Below, in pieces: positions 7,047 to 12,030 of a DNA stretch of 12,030 bases (its first letter is position 1; each line of letters starts with the position of its first letter). Under the pieces are notes generated by a model, which saw only the letters and a program-made list of their open reading frames with translations, was not told where the DNA came from and ran no database searches. The position numbers and the translations under genes were made by a program. The stretch is from Propionibacteriaceae bacterium UBA4569 (GTDB lineage: Bacteria > Actinomycetota > Actinomycetes > Propionibacteriales > Propionibacteriaceae): positions 10,938 through 22,967 of the forward strand of contig DGKN01000206.1 of assembly GCA_002387005.1 (NCBI GenBank). Reading direction: 5' to 3'.

Positions 7047-7427
7047 ATGGCACCCGAGAACTCCACGTCCCTCGACGAGCTCGCCCTCGACGAACTCGCC
7101 CGTGAGCTGATCGCCCGCGAGCCCCTGCTCGGCCGTAGCTACCAGAGCGCGACCGAGGTCGACCAGACCACCGTCCCCGGCTTCCGCGCGATCGACGCGA
7201 ATGGACGTGAGGTCACCCTGGGCATGGTCCGGGCAGGTGCCGGGACGGGTTCAGGCGCCATGCCGGGGACGATCAGCCAGACGGTGCTGCGGCCGGTCGG
7301 CGGCGAGGTCGTCGTGCTCGACTACCTGTTCACCGGGCTGGGCACCACGACGCGGAACACGACGGTCTGGCTGCGCGTCGGCGACCAGTGGCGTGCGGCG
7401 CATCACCAGCAGACACACGTTTCCTGA
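7047..7427 (+). CDS. DUF4440/SnoaL-like (NTF2-fold) protein
   Basis: A 126-residue cytosolic protein. The N-terminal LARELIAREPLLGR and the C-terminal TTVWLRVGDQWRAAHHQQTHV are the ends typical of actinobacterial DUF4440 proteins, which have the NTF2-like cone fold of SnoaL cyclases and ketosteroid isomerase. The last strand pattern (VWxRxGxxWRxxHHQ) is the clearest part. Members range from enzymes to ligand-binding proteins, and no catalytic set can be assigned here. Length is normal. It is transcribed divergently from ilvD and seems leaderless (TAGCCT, six bases, ATG). No operon partner is obvious; the next + gene begins about 100 bases on. Confidence 0.7.
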   Translation: MAPENSTSLDELALDELARELIAREPLLGRSYQSATEVDQTTVPGFRAIDANGREVTLGMVRAGAGTGSGAMPGTISQTVLRPVGGEVVVLDYLFTGLGTTTRNTTVWLRVGDQWRAAHHQQTHVS

Positions 7428-7533
7428 GCAATTCCACAAGGCCGCATGTGAGTTGACTGAAGCACCTTTGGGACACCTGAACGAAAGCTCTCCAGGCCCT
7501 GTTTCGGCACCTTCGTCACGTGGAATGGGGCCC

Positions 7534-7758
7534 ATGGAAGCTGCTCTTGGCCTGGCCCTGCTCGTCGCGATCGCACTGGGCGTGTTCCTCGTCGTCCCTG
7601 CTCTGGTCGCGGTGCCCGTGCTGGTGGTCGCGTGGGCCCGTCGTCCTCGTCCGGCTGGCGTGCTCACTCCCGAGTTGGACCGCCCGCAGCCTCGGCCGGG
7701 CACCCAGCCCCCTGCAGAAAGGCCCGCCCAGCGTCAGGACGTCGTCCGCGCCGCCTGA
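7534..7758 (+). CDS. Small membrane protein of unknown function
   Basis: 74 residues: one long hydrophobic segment at about residues 3-33 (MEAALGLALLVAIALGVFLV onward), a short basic stretch (ARRPRP), then a hydrophilic tail rich in Pro, Gln and Arg. This suggests a single-pass protein with the tail in the cytoplasm by the positive-inside rule. Third codon positions are mostly G or C, as in real genes here. ATG 7525 is an alternative start three codons upstream; GGGG at 7527-7530 is a poor ribosome site for 7534. TTGACT at 7453-7458 may be a -35, but I see no clear -10. I do not recognise a family. Confidence 0.5.
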   Translation: MEAALGLALLVAIALGVFLVVPALVAVPVLVVAWARRPRPAGVLTPELDRPQPRPGTQPPAERPAQRQDVVRAA

Positions 7759-7882
7759 TCTCGCCAAGCTTGGGTCCGGGTTGGCCACAGGTCGCCCGTA
7801 CTCGCCGGCCGTCGGGTACTGCCGACGACCCCTTCCGTGAACTGACCCGCGACGACCGCAATACCGCTCGAGGGCCGCTGGC

Positions 7883-8290
7883 TCAGTCGACGACCCGGAA
7901 CCGCTCCACCACGACCAAGGTGTCGTCGTCGATGACGAAGTCCCCACCCAGTTCGGCCTGCATCTCCGGGCTGCGCCAGAAGCGCTCGTGTCCGGCGCGC
8001 CACTGCTGCACTGAGAGGTAGCCCTCCCCCTCGTCCATCGCGTGGCCCAGATCCACGTCGGCGAGGCGCTTCACGCCCACGTCGATGATCTCGATGATGG
8101 CGACCTGCCGATCGTGCGAGTCGACCAACGACTGGCGCTCGCCGGGTTCGGGGACGGGCGCGCCCTCGCGCTGGTACTCCGCAAACAGGCCCGATGTTGC
8201 GGTCTTCGACCCCTCCAGGATGGCGTCGACCAATTGGTCGCGCAGGGGTCCGGGGAAGCCGAACTCGGCCTTTGGAAGCTCCGTCGTCAC
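7883..8290 (-). CDS. ASCH-domain protein
   Basis: 135 residues covering a full ASCH domain (a PUA-like beta-barrel thought to bind RNA or nucleotides; some relatives hydrolyse N4-acetylcytidine). The family motif G-x-K-x-x-T/S is EGSKTATS at residues 27-33. The segment around residues 63-80 (QVAIIEIIDVGVKRLADVD) and the Trp/Phe-rich helix near 97-106 (QWRAGHERFW) match the ASCH pattern of a regulated-by strand followed by a helix. The start is GTG 8290: TAGGTT sits six bases upstream on the minus strand, with no ribosome site, as in neighbouring leaderless genes. It is divergent from the alkyltransferase gene with 86 bases between starts. Substrate unknown. Confidence 0.85.
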   Translation of the reverse strand: MTTELPKAEFGFPGPLRDQLVDAILEGSKTATSGLFAEYQREGAPVPEPGERQSLVDSHDRQVAIIEIIDVGVKRLADVDLGHAMDEGEGYLSVQQWRAGHERFWRSPEMQAELGGDFVIDDDTLVVVERFRVVD

Positions 8291-8296
8291 CCAGCG

Positions 8297-8302
8297 AACC
8301 TA
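8297..8302 (-). promoter_or_regulatory. Leaderless -10 element of the ASCH gene
   Basis: TAGGTT on the minus strand, six bases (CGCTGG) before GTG 8290. It decides the GTG start, since no ATG is suitably placed. Confidence 0.6.
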
Positions 8303-8364
8303 GCCAAAGCGTCCGCACGGTCGCGTACTGTCCAGCCCTCGGGAGCCACACTCGGCGCCCGTCA

Positions 8365-8370
8365 TAGTCT
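8365..8370 (+). promoter_or_regulatory. Leaderless -10 element of ogt
   Basis: TAGTCT, then six bases (GTGGGT), then ATG 8377. The GTG at 8371 directly after the hexamer lies upstream of the expected transcript start, so ATG 8377 is the better start. Confidence 0.6.
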
Positions 8371-8376
8371 GTGGGT

Positions 8377-8955
8377 ATGAGCCCCCCGACGACGCCAACG
8401 GCCCAACGGCACTGGAACAGGCTGTACTGGGACGAAATCGACAGCCCCCTGCCCGAGTTGGAGGGGTCCGACCAGACCCTGCGACTGCTGCTGGTCGCCT
8501 CCGACCATGGTCTGGTCGAGATCGGCTTTGTCCCGGCACGCGAGCACGACGCCGCGATCGTCGCCCTGTCCACGATCGCCGACGAGCTGCACCACGAGCC
8601 GGCCATGCTCTCGGAGGCAGCGCGCGAACTGGACGAGTACTTCGCCGGCACCCGGACGTCCTTCAGCCTGCCGTTGGACCTGCCGGCCGACCCCTCCTTC
8701 CGGGCCACCGCCCGGGCGCGGCTACGCGACATCGGCTACGGCGACACCCGCACCTACAAGGAGTTCGCGACGATCCTGGGCCGGCCCACCGCCATCCGCG
8801 CGGCCGCGACGGCGTGTGCCACCAACCAGCTGCCGATCGTCGTCCCCTGCCACCGCGTCGTGCGAGGAGACGGTTCACTGGGTGGTTACCTCGGCGGCCT
8901 GCCCGCCAAGAAGTTCCTGCTGGAGTTGGAGAAGAAGGGCGCACGACGTGGTTGA
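8377..8955 (+). CDS. ogt: Methylated-DNA--[protein]-cysteine S-methyltransferase
   Basis: A 192-residue DNA repair protein (EC 2.1.1.63) that transfers the alkyl group of O6-alkylguanine to its own cysteine, once. The active site PCHRVV is at residues 157-162 with acceptor Cys158. Tyr127 (TYKEFA), the helix-turn-helix arginine finger Arg141 and Asn150 before the active loop stand where the human AGT equivalents stand. An N-terminal ribonuclease-H-like domain of about 95 residues precedes the catalytic domain. There is no AraC/Ada domain, so it is an Ogt-type and not an Ada-type protein. The leaderless start is set by TAGTCT. A flavin-reductase-like gene overlaps its 3' end by eight bases. No alkB or alkA is nearby. 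Confidence 0.93.
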   Translation: MSPPTTPTAQRHWNRLYWDEIDSPLPELEGSDQTLRLLLVASDHGLVEIGFVPAREHDAAIVALSTIADELHHEPAMLSEAARELDEYFAGTRTSFSLPLDLPADPSFRATARARLRDIGYGDTRTYKEFATILGRPTAIRAAATACATNQLPIVVPCHRVVRGDGSLGGYLGGLPAKKFLLELEKKGARRG

Positions 8956-9430
8956 TGAGATGTCCGACCAGATGCGCCTGGCCTTCCGGCGCCACCCGGC
9001 CGGGATTGGTCTGGTGACCGCTGCCGACGCCGAGGGTCCGGTGGGGATGGTCGTCTCGTCGCTGGCGAGTGTCTCCATCGAACCGCCGATGGTTTCCTTC
9101 TCCGTCGCCTCCGCCTCGCGGACCGGGCAGCGGCTCGCGCACGCCGACGGGCTGGCGGTGCACCTGGTCACCGCGGACGACCTGCCACTCGCGATCGACT
9201 TCTCCACCCCGGGCAGTGCTCGCTTCACCGACGAGCACCCCTGGACGCCCGCCGGGAACGGCGCTCCGCTGTTGGGCACCAACAGCGCACGGATGACTGG
9301 GCGCGTGGTGCAGGTCGTCGAGGCGGGCCAGAGCCTGCTGTTGCTCGTCCAGCTCGACGAGATCAGCGTCCCGGACGTTGTCGGCGCGCCCGTGGTGTGG
9401 GTGGGCCGCGAATGGCGGCAACTCGTCTAG
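8948..9430 (+). CDS. Flavin-reductase-like (FMN-binding split-barrel) protein
   Basis: 160 residues of the flavin reductase-like family (PF01613), small FMN- or FAD-binding split barrels that use NAD(P)H to supply reduced flavin to a partner monooxygenase, or act as stand-alone reductases. Visible in order: RRHPAGIGLVTAAD (first strand), GMVVSSLASVSIEPPMVSFSV (flavin-binding strand pair with S-x-S-x-x-PP), then LAHADGLAVHLVTADDLPLA, as in family members. GTG 8948 overlaps the ogt stop (TGA 8953-8955), with AAGAAGG at 8932-8938 as a possible ribosome site; ATG 8960 is the alternative but lacks one. Expression is probably coupled to ogt. No monooxygenase partner is in the window. Confidence 0.85.
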   Translation: MVDEMSDQMRLAFRRHPAGIGLVTAADAEGPVGMVVSSLASVSIEPPMVSFSVASASRTGQRLAHADGLAVHLVTADDLPLAIDFSTPGSARFTDEHPWTPAGNGAPLLGTNSARMTGRVVQVVEAGQSLLLLVQLDEISVPDVVGAPVVWVGREWRQLV

Positions 9431-9474
9431 ATGGTCACTCTTTGACTGGAGTCCGGCAGCCTGGTCTTGGACGC

Positions 9475-9708
9475 ATGTTCATCGCCGCTGCCGTGTTCGT
9501 CGCCCTGGCCGTCCTGCTCTACGGCTACCCCTGGTACCTGAATCGTTCGGGTGGACGGCGATGGCGCGCGCGGTCATCGGGACCGGCGAGCGGGAGGCGC
9601 GCGACGCGCAGGCATCGCATTGATGCGGGCGCCGCCAAGCGCTTGGCCGCGATCAGGCAGGGATTGTGCCCGCTCCTCGCGGTCGGTCTCCTGACGCTTG
9701 TTCGCTGA
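9475..9708 (+). CDS. Small one-helix membrane protein, possible frame break
   Basis: The frame encodes 77 residues: a hydrophobic N-terminus (MFIAAAVFVALAVLLYGYPW, likely a membrane helix) followed by an Arg-rich tail. Up to about base 9540 the codons are almost all G/C-ending; after that this frame loses the bias, while the frame one base back (9540-9623, ending RAVIGTGEREARDAQASH then TGA) gains it. A one-base indel near 9540-9560 would join them into a protein of about 50 residues. The tail as read also runs 56 bases into the convergent SRPBCC gene. TTGACT at 9442-9447 is a possible -35. I do not recognise a family. Confidence 0.4.
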   Translation: MFIAAAVFVALAVLLYGYPWYLNRSGGRRWRARSSGPASGRRATRRHRIDAGAAKRLAAIRQGLCPLLAVGLLTLVR

Positions 9709-10138
9709 GTTCCTTGAATCGCTGGATCGATGCCATCAGGTTGGATGACGTGGTCGAGCGCGCGCGTTCGAGACGCCTCTCGTCGGTGAGTGCGGCCCAG
9801 TCGTAGGTGTGGCGGACCAGGGTGTGCTGGCCGTCGATCGGCTCCAGCTCCCAGCGCCACAGGTGCCCCGGGGAGGGCTGGTCGACCGGGCCCGGCTGCC
9901 AGGCGATCAAGCGTCCCTCAGCGAACTCTCGGACGTGGTTCTTGCGCACTTTCCCGTTGGCGTTGACCATGACGAAGTCGTCACCCACGGCGCGAACGCG
10001 TTGACCCTCATCCGCGTGACCGAGGTTGCCGTTCCCGTCCCACTCGGGCTGGCGCGCCGGGTCGGCGATCAGCTCGAAGATGACATCGGCGGGGGCGGCA
10101 ACCTCGGCCTGCGCGGTGACGACGCGGTTCTCGATCAT
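9653..10138 (-). CDS. SRPBCC (START/Bet v1-like) family protein
   Basis: 161 residues. The N-terminus follows the SRPBCC polyketide-cyclase/dehydrase pattern: an opening strand VVTAQAEVAAPADVIFELIADPARQPEWDG with the hallmark D-P-x-x-x-P-E-W at about residues 31-38. Later strands include the LIAWQPG segment and the W-x-W-E-L-E-P repeat typical of these hydrophobic-cavity proteins. They bind small hydrophobic ligands; the specific one is unknown. I chose ATG 10138, because TTTGAT stands six bases upstream on the minus strand and the homologous domain begins right there; ATG 10213 would add 25 residues encoded by a tandem repeat. It lies 81 bases after the DJ-1-like gene on the same strand, so co-transcription is possible. 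Confidence 0.85.
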   Translation of the reverse strand: MIENRVVTAQAEVAAPADVIFELIADPARQPEWDGNGNLGHADEGQRVRAVGDDFVMVNANGKVRKNHVREFAEGRLIAWQPGPVDQPSPGHLWRWELEPIDGQHTLVRHTYDWAALTDERRLERARSTTSSNLMASIQRFKELSEQASGDRPRGAGTIPA

Positions 10139-10144
10139 GCGTCC

Positions 10145-10150
10145 ATCAAA
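10145..10150 (-). promoter_or_regulatory. Possible weak -10 element of the SRPBCC gene
   Basis: TTTGAT on the minus strand, six bases before ATG 10138. It keeps the first and last T of TANNNT but not the A, so it is weaker than its neighbours. Confidence 0.3.
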
Positions 10151-10160
10151 GCGGGTGCGG

Positions 10161-10240
10161 TGGGCCCTGTCGAGGGTGTACAGGCCTGCAAATGGTTGCT
10201 CAGGCCCGTACATGGTTGCTCAGGCCTGGTCGATGGTGCT
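10161..10240. repeat. Tandem array of four 20-base units
   Basis: Units 10181-10200 and 10201-10220 share CAGGCC, five variable bases, then ATGGTTGCT. Unit 10221-10240 (CAGGCCTGGTCGATGGTGCT) is the last coding part of the DJ-1-like gene, and unit 10161-10180 is a more diverged copy with 14 of 20 bases equal to that coding unit. The exact 20-base register suggests expansion of the gene's 3' end past its stop, then divergence. Confidence 0.7.
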
Positions 10241-10765
10241 GACGAAGGCGTCAAGGTCATCCGGGGTGCGCGAGGTGATGGCGGTCCAGCCGTTCGCGGG
10301 GCACACCTTGACCTCCTCGTCGACGACGGTCGCGCCGGCGTTGGCGAGGTCGGTGCGGATCGACTCATAGCCCGTCAGCGTCTTGCCCTTCGCCAGCCCG
10401 GTCTCGACCAGGATCCACGGGGCATGACAGATCGCCGCGATCGTGCGTCCGGCGTCGGCTTGTGCCTTGACGACCTGCTGGATCTCGGCGTCGATCCGTC
10501 CGGCGTCGGCATTCAGCGTGCCGCCGGGCAGCAGGACGACGTCGAAGTCACCACTCGCTTCGGAGAGCTTCTTGTCCGACGGGAAGACCTTCCCCCAGTC
10601 CTTGTCCCCGACGAGGGTCTGCACGTCCTTTCCACTGGGGGTCACGACGGTGACGTCGTGGCCCAGTTCGCGCAGCTTCTCGACCGGCACGACGATCTCG
10701 TCCTGCTCGGTGCCGAAGTCGGTCGACACCACCAGGATCTTCTTGCTGTTCTTGTTTTCAGCCAT
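10220..10765 (-). CDS. DJ-1/PfpI-family (type 1 glutamine amidotransferase-like) protein
   Basis: 181 residues, a full DJ-1/PfpI domain in the class I amidotransferase fold. Glu23 (the conserved acid of the nucleophile elbow), the PGG loop at 80-82 and the elbow AICHAPW with nucleophile Cys113 followed by His114 are all visible. Members act as chaperone/glyoxalase or deglycase-like stress proteins (YhbO, Hsp31 relatives) or as cysteine peptidases; which applies here cannot be told. Length is normal for PfpI and YhbO types. The ATG 10765 start is leaderless (TAGCTT six bases upstream). It is divergent from the SIMPL gene with 114 bases between starts. Its last codons are one unit of a 20-base tandem repeat. 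Confidence 0.9.
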   Translation of the reverse strand: MAENKNSKKILVVSTDFGTEQDEIVVPVEKLRELGHDVTVVTPSGKDVQTLVGDKDWGKVFPSDKKLSEASGDFDVVLLPGGTLNADAGRIDAEIQQVVKAQADAGRTIAAICHAPWILVETGLAKGKTLTGYESIRTDLANAGATVVDEEVKVCPANGWTAITSRTPDDLDAFVSTIDQA

Positions 10766-10771
10766 GTCCCG

Positions 10772-10777
10772 AAGCTA
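10772..10777 (-). promoter_or_regulatory. Leaderless -10 element of the DJ-1/PfpI gene
   Basis: TAGCTT on the minus strand, six bases (CGGGAC) before ATG 10765. TTTCGT, 17 bases further upstream, is a poor but possible -35. Confidence 0.6.
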
Positions 10778-10867
10778 CCCACGCGCAACCCAACACGAAA
10801 CACCCTTTCGTGGTGAGCGGAATGCTTGCCGGTCGCAGCAGCATCTCCTGCCCTGCCTGATCGCGGA

Positions 10868-10873
10868 TAGCCT
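10868..10873 (+). promoter_or_regulatory. Leaderless -10 element of the SIMPL gene
   Basis: TAGCCT, six bases (TCGGCC), then ATG 10880. It is nearly the same core as before the gene at 7047. No -35 is visible. Confidence 0.6.
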
Positions 10874-10879
10874 TCGGCC

Positions 10880-11533
10880 ATGATCATCACCGTCGAGGGA
10901 GCACACCACGTCGAGCTGGCCCCGGAGCGTGGAGTGGTGCGGGTCAGGGTTTCGTCCGAGTCAGCCGACAAGGTCGAGGTGATGGCCTGTCTGCAGCGCG
11001 ACCTCGGCGCCCTGGTGGACGATCTGGACTCACTCGGAGCCGAGCAGCCCTCCCCCATCTCGCGGCGGGTGGTCGAGACCCCGCGGACGAACACCTGGGC
11101 CGACCAGCTCCCCGACGGCACGCGCGTGGTCCACCACCAGGCGAGTGCGCAGGTGACCGCCGAGTTCGTCGACCTCGAGCGCTTGTCGCAGTGGGTGACC
11201 GCGTGGGGCGAGCGGGAGGGCCTGTCGATCGACGACATCGCCTGGACGTTGACCGACCAGACGCGGGCGGGGGTCCGGGACGAGGTACTCACCCGCGCCG
11301 TGGCAGACGCCCGGGATCGCGCGGAGGTGCTGGCCAGGGCGGCCGGTTGCGGCGATCTGCGCTTCCTGGAAATCGCAGACCCCGGGCTGCTGGGAGACAC
11401 CACACCCGAAGCTGCTGCTGCCGGGGCGCAGTTCCGCACCATGAAGTCGTCCGCAGCTTTCGTGGGTGCCGAACCTGACACCATCACGACCAGCGCGACC
11501 ATCCAGGTTCGGTTCGAAGCCGATCCCCGCTGA
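10880..11533 (+). CDS. SIMPL-domain (DUF541) protein
   Basis: 217 residues of the SIMPL (DUF541) family. The opening strands (IITVEGAHHVELAPERGVVRVRVSSES) carry the usual V-x-G-x-G/A start and paired beta strands; the middle has a Q-x-x-A-x-A-x-V-T-A-E-F strand (near 90-95) and a later ARDRAEVLARAAG helix (about 147-159), a pattern shared by YggE/BP26-type members. Many members are secreted and form ring oligomers, but this one has no signal peptide, so it is probably cytosolic. Function in bacteria is poorly known (oxidative stress has been proposed for YggE). It starts leaderless and is divergent from the DJ-1 gene, which hints at shared stress control but does not prove it. Confidence 0.85.
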   Translation: MIITVEGAHHVELAPERGVVRVRVSSESADKVEVMACLQRDLGALVDDLDSLGAEQPSPISRRVVETPRTNTWADQLPDGTRVVHHQASAQVTAEFVDLERLSQWVTAWGEREGLSIDDIAWTLTDQTRAGVRDEVLTRAVADARDRAEVLARAAGCGDLRFLEIADPGLLGDTTPEAAAAGAQFRTMKSSAAFVGAEPDTITTSATIQVRFEADPR

Positions 11534-11567
11534 GCGCGCCCCCTCGTCCCCTCACAACCACGGCCCG

Positions 11568-11644
11568 TCCGCCAAAAGTGACGCCCTGGAGCAATCCGGT
11601 CCCGCTGAGGGACCGAATTGCTCCAGGGCGGCATTTTTGGCGGA
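11568..11644. terminator. Long 77-base hairpin, probable bidirectional terminator or dispersed repeat
   Basis: Two 36-base arms (11568-11603 and 11609-11644) are complementary at 33 positions; the three exceptions are one G-T pair and two mismatches. The loop is GCTGA. An A-run (11573-11576) precedes and a T-run (11634-11638) follows the GC-rich inner stem, the layout of a rho-independent terminator that works both ways. It lies 34 bases after the SIMPL stop. The length is unusual for a terminator, so a mobile palindromic element is also possible. Confidence 0.65.
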
Positions 11645-11710
11645 ACTCGGTCGGCGAGCCGGTGCGCGACGACCGCGGCGACGCCCTCGCCGAGCGGCGG
11701 CAAGTCGTCC

Positions 11711-11716
11711 TAGGTT
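11711..11716 (+). promoter_or_regulatory. Leaderless -10 element of the MmyB-like regulator
   Basis: TAGGTT, six bases (GGGCGC), then GTG 11723. It decides the GTG start, as no ATG lies nearby in frame. Confidence 0.6.
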
Positions 11717-11722
11717 GGGCGC

Positions 11723-12030
11723 GTGGCACGGCAGCGCGAAGACCCCCGACGGACCGCCCGGGAGCAGGTGGGCGCTTTCCTGTCCGCGCATCGTGGGCTG
11801 GTCTCACCTCAACAGGCCGGGCTGCCGTCGGGCATCGGGCACAGGCGGGTGCAGGGCTTGCGCCGGGAGGAGGTCGCGCTGCTGGCGGGAATCTCGGTCG
11901 AGTACTACGCCAAGCTGGAACGGGGTGCGATCGGGGACGCGTCGCCGCAGGGGGTCGACGAGCTGGCCCGGGTGCTGCAGCTGAGCACAGCCGAGCGAGA
12001 GCACCTGGACCAGCTGGTGCACACCTCGTC
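11723..12030 (+). CDS. XRE-type helix-turn-helix regulator, MmyB-like (partial, runs off the end)
   Basis: 102 residues are present and the frame is open to the window edge. It begins VARQREDPRRTAREQVGAFL and carries the very characteristic RRVQGLRREEVALLAGISVEYYAKLERG at about residues 42-69, the DNA-recognition helix-turn-helix of the actinobacterial MmyB-like XRE family. The following QLSTAEREHLDQL is the usual linker. In full-length members (about 270-300 residues) a PAS-like ligand-binding domain, shown for MmyB-type proteins to bind a fatty acid, comes next; it would lie beyond 12030. Many such regulators control a neighbouring oxidoreductase gene, which would be downstream and out of view. 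The GTG start is supported by TAGGTT six bases upstream. Confidence 0.9.
   Translation, partial: MARQREDPRRTAREQVGAFLSAHRGLVSPQQAGLPSGIGHRRVQGLRREEVALLAGISVEYYAKLERGAIGDASPQGVDELARVLQLSTAEREHLDQLVHTS

Noticed and set aside
9809..10816. Plus-strand frame of 335 codons
   Set aside because: Antisense to both the SRPBCC and DJ-1/PfpI genes, which carry clear family motifs.
11466..11984. Plus-strand frame of 172 codons spanning the hairpin and the regulator
   Set aside because: It crosses the end of the SIMPL gene and the hairpin; the MmyB-like helix-turn-helix is in a different frame from 11723.

Overview
The window is GC-rich throughout (G or C in most third codon positions, frequent GTG starts, many leaderless genes) and its gene families point to an actinobacterium; a Propionibacteriaceae-like or other high-GC Gram-positive host is my inference from style and not a proven placement. 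It reads as ordinary chromosomal housekeeping and accessory DNA. I see no transposase, integrase, phage, CRISPR, tRNA or rRNA gene.

Layout. Bases 1-66 hold the 3' end of a probable GNAT acetyltransferase, followed by a hairpin. Bases 181-3338 are a tight three-gene + strand operon: an NCS1 (cytosine/purine/vitamin type) permease, an isochorismatase-family cysteine hydrolase overlapping it by ATGA, and an AbrB-family membrane protein whose GTG directly follows the hydrolase stop. A 462-base gap follows, holding a coding-like 3' gene remnant (perhaps glycoside hydrolase family 3). Bases 3801-4709 encode a CtaA/COX15-like membrane protein that seems to lack three of the four heme-ligand histidines of classical heme A synthase. 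The 383-base gap between it and the convergent ilvD (minus strand, 5093-6955) is the most unusual stretch: DnaA-box-like 9-mers with an exact inverted repeat, then back-to-back hairpins, then a perfect 28-base palindrome that should terminate ilvD.

Bases 7047-9708 hold a DUF4440/SnoaL-like protein, a small membrane protein, an ASCH-domain protein (minus), an O6-alkylguanine-DNA alkyltransferase coupled to a flavin-reductase-like protein, and a small membrane ORF with a possible frame break. Then come an SRPBCC protein and a DJ-1/PfpI protein (both minus) separated by a 20-base-period tandem repeat, a SIMPL-domain protein (plus), a strong 77-base hairpin, and the N-terminal part of an XRE/MmyB-like regulator running off the end.

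How the genes work together: the first operon looks like an uptake-hydrolyse-export or salvage unit for a small amide-containing or nucleobase-like compound. IlvD makes the 2-keto acids for branched-chain amino acids. Most right-hand genes are short one- or two-gene units with no Shine-Dalgarno, each preceded by a TANNNT hexamer exactly six bases before the start codon, the signature of leaderless transcripts. This pattern fixes several starts, including GTG starts at 8290 and 11723.
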